Positions 7,309 through 10,272 of a stretch of 10,272 nt of DNA are shown here, piece by piece. Position 1 is the first letter of the stretch. The number at the start of each line of letters is the position of its first letter. A model generated the notes under the pieces. That model searched no databases and had not been told where the DNA came from. It worked only from the letters and a program-made list of their open reading frames with translations. The DNA is taken from the NCBI GenBank assembly GCA_030147645.1, contig JASBUY010000363.1, positions 1-10,272 on the forward strand, read 5' to 3'. A program made the position numbers and the translations under genes. This stretch comes from Aquabacter sp. GTDB taxonomy: Bacteria > Pseudomonadota > Alphaproteobacteria > Rhizobiales > Xanthobacteraceae.

Positions 7309-7530
7309 TCAGCGCCGGGCTGTGGCAAAGCGCAGCGCCTCGATGGGCGACGCGAAGCTCACGATCCGCACCGCGCGGCTGCCGCACAAGTCGCATCGGA
7401 GGCGGCTGGAGGCGGTCGAGACGCCCTCGCCTTCCGCTGTTTCGCGGGGGGCGGCCTCAATCTGAAGGTCCGGTTTTGCCATTCCGATAATGGAGCGGCG
7501 GCGGCAACGGGGGCATTCGGCGCAAAGCAT
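7309..7530 (-). CDS. Small cysteine-rich, possibly zinc-binding protein (73 residues)
   Basis: The product begins MLCAECPRCRRRSIIGM and later has LRCDLCGSRAVRIVSF. C6-x2-C9 and C46-x2-C49 form two CxxC knuckles separated by 36 residues, the usual spacing style of a small zinc ribbon; C3 is an extra cysteine. The last third (FASPIEALRFATARR) is a predicted helix. Codon third positions are mostly G or C, as in neighbouring genes. A stop codon lies five codons upstream of the ATG at 7530, so this start is forced, although no good Shine-Dalgarno is visible. It lies 53 bases downstream of the nuclease-like gene on the same strand and could be translated from the same transcript. Function is unknown; many such one-ribbon proteins are uncharacterised in Hyphomicrobiales. 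It could be a fortuitous frame, but the paired CxxC motifs argue against that. Confidence 0.58.
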   Translation of the reverse strand: MLCAECPRCRRRSIIGMAKPDLQIEAAPRETAEGEGVSTASSRLRCDLCGSRAVRIVSFASPIEALRFATARR

Positions 7531-7583
7531 TTGCGGAGCTGTTCAGCAAAAGGCGTTGCTTTTGAGGCGCATTGCGCCGCCGA

Positions 7584-8135
7584 TCACGGCTTTTGGGGTG
7601 CTGATGGCGCGAAGCCCGTCGCCCCCGCGAACGCCCAAAGCCCAGCGCCCCGCGCCTTGGCGTCGGCTTCCTCCGGCTCATAGCCTTTGCCGTATCGCGC
7701 GATGGCCCAGCCAGCGCGCACCATGGTCCCGCCCAGGTCAGTACCCCGCACGCTGCAGCGGGCGACTTCCCGCGTATAGCTGTCACGCCCGATGGGAATG
7801 CAGGTCACCGTAGAAAGGCCGATCAGTTCCCGAAGATAAAGCGCGGCCCGCTGCCCGCACGGCACCGTCGTGCCGGATCGATCTTGGCAGACATAATTGA
7901 GCGGCGGCGCGTCGATGTCGGCGAGCCTGATGCTGTTGCCCCCGATCTCCAGCGTATCGCCGTCGATCACGTTGGCGCCTCCCGAAATATAGGCGTCGGC
8001 GGCTGGCACCTGAATCTGCTCGCTTCGCGCAGCCCCCGCATCGAAGCTCATGGCGACCACAAGCAGCGCACCGACGGCCCGCAACGACCCGACAAGACGC
8101 CCCTGAAGGCCGCGCACCGGCAAAAGCACATCCAT
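7584..8135 (-). CDS. Exported staphylococcal-nuclease-like (TNase/SNc) domain protein
   Basis: I choose the ATG at 8135 (183 residues) because GAGGTG (8145-8140) lies 4 bases upstream; a GTG at 8156 would add 7 residues and lacks such a site. An N-terminal signal sequence with a basic n-region and hydrophobic core (VGALLVVAM) ends near residue 37, so the protein is probably periplasmic. The SNc fold follows: VIDGDTLEI (D58, D60), SIRLADIDAP (R70, D75), YTREVARCSV (R122), and GTMVRAGWAIARYG with a final GLWAF. By alignment to S. aureus nuclease, the Ca2+ ligands D21 and D40 and arginines R35 and R87 are kept, but the position of the general base E43 is proline (P78, in DAPP). Four cysteines (83, 93, 112, 127) could form two disulfides. 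Phosphodiesterase activity is therefore uncertain. The zinc-ribbon candidate gene follows 53 bases downstream. Confidence 0.85.
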   Translation of the reverse strand: MDVLLPVRGLQGRLVGSLRAVGALLVVAMSFDAGAARSEQIQVPAADAYISGGANVIDGDTLEIGGNSIRLADIDAPPLNYVCQDRSGTTVPCGQRAALYLRELIGLSTVTCIPIGRDSYTREVARCSVRGTDLGGTMVRAGWAIARYGKGYEPEEADAKARGAGLWAFAGATGFAPSAPQKP

Positions 8136-8353
8136 CACACACCTCGCTCTGCCCACGCGGCACTCCCGGGCCGGTCTGTCATCACGCCGAGGCTGAGCTA
8201 AAGTTACGTTCGGTGATCCAGGTCAGCCCGCGTCCTGTCAGGTTTGGGGAACGCTTTCCCGCAGGAGACGCGAGAGTGCGATTCCCGTAATCAACGACGT
8301 CAGTCTGATCGGATCGCGTTCCAAAACAAGACCTGCACGAGGCGGAAGAAACC
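8136..8353. promoter_or_regulatory. Divergent intergenic region between nuclease-like and serine hydrolase genes
   Basis: These 218 bases separate two genes transcribed away from each other, so both promoters should lie here. I found no -35/-10 pair good enough to report for either strand. A small inverted repeat, GGGAA-CGCT-TTCCC, lies at about 8257-8270. Both adjacent genes encode exported proteins. Confidence 0.3.
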
Positions 8354-9967
8354 ATGGGCATGACGAGGGACCATTGCGGACGCCGGACACTCGCGTTTCG
8401 CTTTCTCGCAGCGATAGCGACGAGCGTGTGCGCCCTTGCGATCGCGCCGGCTGACAGCCTCGCCGCCGAGCCCTCCCCCGCCCAGTTTGTCGCCACCCCG
8501 GTGCCGCCTCAGCAGATCGATGCAGCCTTGGCCCGGCTCGACGACACCGCTGCATCAATCTTGCGCCGAAGCCGGATTCCGGGGCTCGCCATCGCCGTCG
8601 TGCGGGATGGAAAGCTCGTCTATGCAAAGGGATTCGGGGTGCGCAAGGTCGGCGAGGCGGCGCGCGTGGATGCCGATACGGTGTTCCAATTGGCGTCGCT
8701 CTCCAAATCCCTCTCCGCCGCGGTGGTCGCCCAGCAGGTCGGCGCCGGTGTGGTGGCATGGGACACGCCGCTCGTCTCCCACCTGCCCTGGTTCACCCTC
8801 TCGGCCCCGTGGGTCACCAGCCATGTCACGCTGGCGGACATGTTCAGCCACCGCTCCGGGCTGCCAGACCATGCGGGCGACGACCTCGAAGACCTTGGCT
8901 ATGACCGCACGCAGATTCTGGAGCGTCTCGGCTTTCTTCCGCTCACCAGCTTCCGGGCGAGCTATGCCTATACAAATTTCGGCCTGACCGGTGCCGCCGA
9001 GGCGGTGGCCGTGGCGGCCGATACCGATTGGGCCAGCCTTGCGGAGCGGGCGCTTTATCGGCCGCTCGGCATGACCTCCACCAGTTCGCGCTTTTCCGAC
9101 TTCTTGGCGCGGCCGAATCGCGCGACGCCCCACGTGCGGGCCAATGGGGCCTTCACGCCGGGCCCGGAGCGCCAGCCCGATGCCCAGGCGCCGGCGGGGG
9201 GCGCCAGCGCGTCGGTCACCGACTTTTCCCGCTGGATGCTGCTGATGCTTCAGGGCGGCACGGTGGATGGCCGGGCTCTTGTGCCCCTTGAGGCGCTGCT
9301 CCCCGCCATGCGGGCCGAGATGATCTCCTCTCCCTCGCGCACGGCGGATATGCGGCCGGGATTTTATGGCTATGGCATCGGCGTCGGCATTTCCTCCTCG
9401 GGACGCGTCACGCTGGACCATTCCGGCGCGTTCGCCATGGGGGCGGGGACCACCTATCGCCTGGTGCCTTCGCTTGGCCTGGGCATTGCGGTCCTCACCA
9501 ATGCGCAGCCGGTCGGTGCGGCGGAGGCGATCGCGGCGGAATTCATGGATCAGGTCGAACTCGGCCGGGTCTCGCGGGATTGGTACGCCGCCTATAGCGA
9601 AGCCATGGCCGGACTGCTGGCGCCGGTCGGGAGCCTGGCCGGCAAATCCGCCCTGCCCAATCCCGCGCCCCCGGCGACGCTCACTCTTTACACCGGGCGC
9701 TATGAAAACCCCTATTTCGGGCCCGCCCTGGTGACGCAGGGCGATGGCGGCCTCACGATCGCGCTCGGGCCGGACGGCGCGCAACGCTTTCCCCTCACCC
9801 ACTGGGACGGCAACACGTTCGCCTTCGTTCCCAGGGGCGAAAACGCGCCGGCGGGATCGAGGACCGCCATCGTCTTCGCGCAGAGCGGCAGCGAGCCTGC
9901 GGACGAACTCGCCATCGATTATCTGAACGCCAATGGGCTGGGGCATTTCGTGCGCCAATCGCCCTAA
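8354..9967 (+). CDS. Exported serine hydrolase, class C beta-lactamase/esterase superfamily, with C-terminal DUF3471-like domain
   Basis: A 537-residue periplasmic hydrolase of the beta-lactamase-related family (AmpC, EstB, D-aminopeptidase type). Residues 1-38 form a signal peptide with a hydrophobic core (LAAIATSVCALAIA) and likely cleavage after SLAA. The catalytic nucleophile is in S115-L-S-K118 (SxxK). The second motif is Y206-T-N208 (YxN) and the third is H356-S-G358, a histidine variant of the KTG box common in esterases and peptidases of this superfamily. MFSHRSGLPDH (163-173) is a further family hallmark. Residues about 440-530 (TLTLYTGRYENPYFG onward) form a beta-rich domain like DUF3471, often appended to these enzymes. 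With HSG in place of KTG and the added domain, a peptidase or esterase is likelier than true beta-lactam resistance. GGAAGA lies 6 bases before the ATG; the Met two codons on is an alternative start. No cognate regulator such as AmpR is present. Confidence 0.92.
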   Translation: MGMTRDHCGRRTLAFRFLAAIATSVCALAIAPADSLAAEPSPAQFVATPVPPQQIDAALARLDDTAASILRRSRIPGLAIAVVRDGKLVYAKGFGVRKVGEAARVDADTVFQLASLSKSLSAAVVAQQVGAGVVAWDTPLVSHLPWFTLSAPWVTSHVTLADMFSHRSGLPDHAGDDLEDLGYDRTQILERLGFLPLTSFRASYAYTNFGLTGAAEAVAVAADTDWASLAERALYRPLGMTSTSSRFSDFLARPNRATPHVRANGAFTPGPERQPDAQAPAGGASASVTDFSRWMLLMLQGGTVDGRALVPLEALLPAMRAEMISSPSRTADMRPGFYGYGIGVGISSSGRVTLDHSGAFAMGAGTTYRLVPSLGLGIAVLTNAQPVGAAEAIAAEFMDQVELGRVSRDWYAAYSEAMAGLLAPVGSLAGKSALPNPAPPATLTLYTGRYENPYFGPALVTQGDGGLTIALGPDGAQRFPLTHWDGNTFAFVPRGENAPAGSRTAIVFAQSGSEPADELAIDYLNANGLGHFVRQSP

Positions 9968-10058
9968 AAATAACGCCGCGCCAACGGGCCGTGCTTGACT
10001 GGACAGCAGAGCCCGCGCTCACCAAGATCACGTCTGATATTTTTCAGGAAGGGGCTTC

Positions 10059-10272
10059 ATGGAGTTTGCGCCGCGCATTCCCGCCGAGCGTTTTTCGGGC
10101 TCCGCGGACCTCCGCCGCCGCTTCCTCACCACCGCTCTTCTCGCGACCGGGGTCTGGGGCCTCGGCATCTCGCTGGCCATGCTGCTGGGCCTGCTGTCCT
10201 TCGAGGCACTGCAGGCAGCCAATAATTTTGGCTATTTCATCCTCAATATCCTGCTGCTGCTGGGGCTGCGGC
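10059..10272 (+). CDS. Unidentified membrane protein, N-terminal fragment (cut by window edge)
   Basis: An ATG at 10059 follows the strong ribosome-binding sequence AGGAAGGGG by about 5 bases and opens a frame that stays open for 71 codons to the edge. The product has a short cytoplasmic-looking lead with several arginines (residues 1-21, ending DLRRR), one membrane helix (about 22-46, FLTTALLATGVWGLGISLAM and on), a short loop (EALQAANNFG) and the start of a second helix (about 59-70, YFILNILLLLGL). Arginines before the first helix suggest that the N-terminus is inside. Nothing in this part identifies a family; it could be a transporter subunit or the membrane anchor of a signalling enzyme. 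It follows the hydrolase by 91 bases on the same strand. A TTGACT box at 9995-10000 has no convincing -10 partner. Confidence 0.75.
   Translation, partial: MEFAPRIPAERFSGSADLRRRFLTTALLATGVWGLGISLAMLLGLLSFEALQAANNFGYFILNILLLLGLR

Noticed and set aside
7249..7683. A 144-codon plus-strand frame overlapping the zinc-ribbon and nuclease-like genes
   Set aside because: Ala/Gly-rich with no motifs, overlapping two better-supported minus-strand genes.
8136..8156. GTG start at 8156 for the nuclease-like gene
   Set aside because: The ATG at 8135 has a well-placed GAGGTG, while the GTG has no ribosome-binding site and adds residues before an already long signal n-region.
8555..9958. A 467-codon open frame on the minus strand, antisense to the serine hydrolase
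   Set aside because: Its product is Arg/Gly/His-rich low-complexity text without domains, as expected from the mirror of a GC3-biased gene. The plus-strand frame has all catalytic motifs and a signal peptide.
9995..10029. TTGACT as the -35 box of a promoter for the last gene
   Set aside because: No acceptable -10 hexamer occurs 15-19 bases downstream; the nearest AT-containing stretch is too far away.
1..10272. CRISPR arrays, tRNA or rRNA genes, prophage or transposase genes, toxin-antitoxin pairs
   Set aside because: Looked for and not found: no regularly spaced direct repeats, no cloverleaf or ribosomal sequence recognised, and no integrase-, transposase- or phage-like protein.

Overview
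The window is high-GC DNA with dense, strongly GC3-biased coding. The protein families and the style of intergenic palindrome suggest an alphaproteobacterium of the order Hyphomicrobiales (Rhizobiales), perhaps Xanthobacteraceae such as Xanthobacter or Azorhizobium. This is inferred from protein character and remembered repeat families; no search was run.

Left part (1-6783, all minus strand). Transcription runs leftwards through three probable units. A K+/H+ or Na+/H+ antiporter of the CPA1/NhaP2 type (4990-6783) is followed by a 97-residue uncharacterised protein with a CGDPAC motif (4628-4921). A fold-type I PLP aminotransferase (3278-4456) comes next. An RND efflux pair follows: a periplasmic adaptor (1938-3098) and, 5 bases later, an MdtB/MdtC-like inner-membrane permease (1-1932) that runs off the left edge. 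A 117-bp palindromic element with CTAGAGC/GCTCTAG ends (4515-4631) lies between the 97-residue gene and the aminotransferase and supplies the TAG stop of the former.

Right part (6784-10272, mixed strands). This holds a candidate small plus-strand gene (6936-7205), a small Cys-rich, possibly zinc-binding protein (7309-7530, minus), and an exported staphylococcal-nuclease-like protein that lacks the usual catalytic glutamate (7584-8135, minus). A large exported serine hydrolase of the class C beta-lactamase/esterase superfamily (8354-9967, plus) follows, then the beginning of an unidentified membrane protein (10059-10272, plus) cut by the right edge.

The genes look like ordinary chromosomal housekeeping and envelope functions (export, ion homeostasis, amino-acid metabolism, periplasmic hydrolases), not one dedicated system. 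I see no phage, transposase, CRISPR, tRNA or rRNA. The most distinctive items are the palindromic element, the altered nuclease active site and the small conserved-looking proteins of unknown role.
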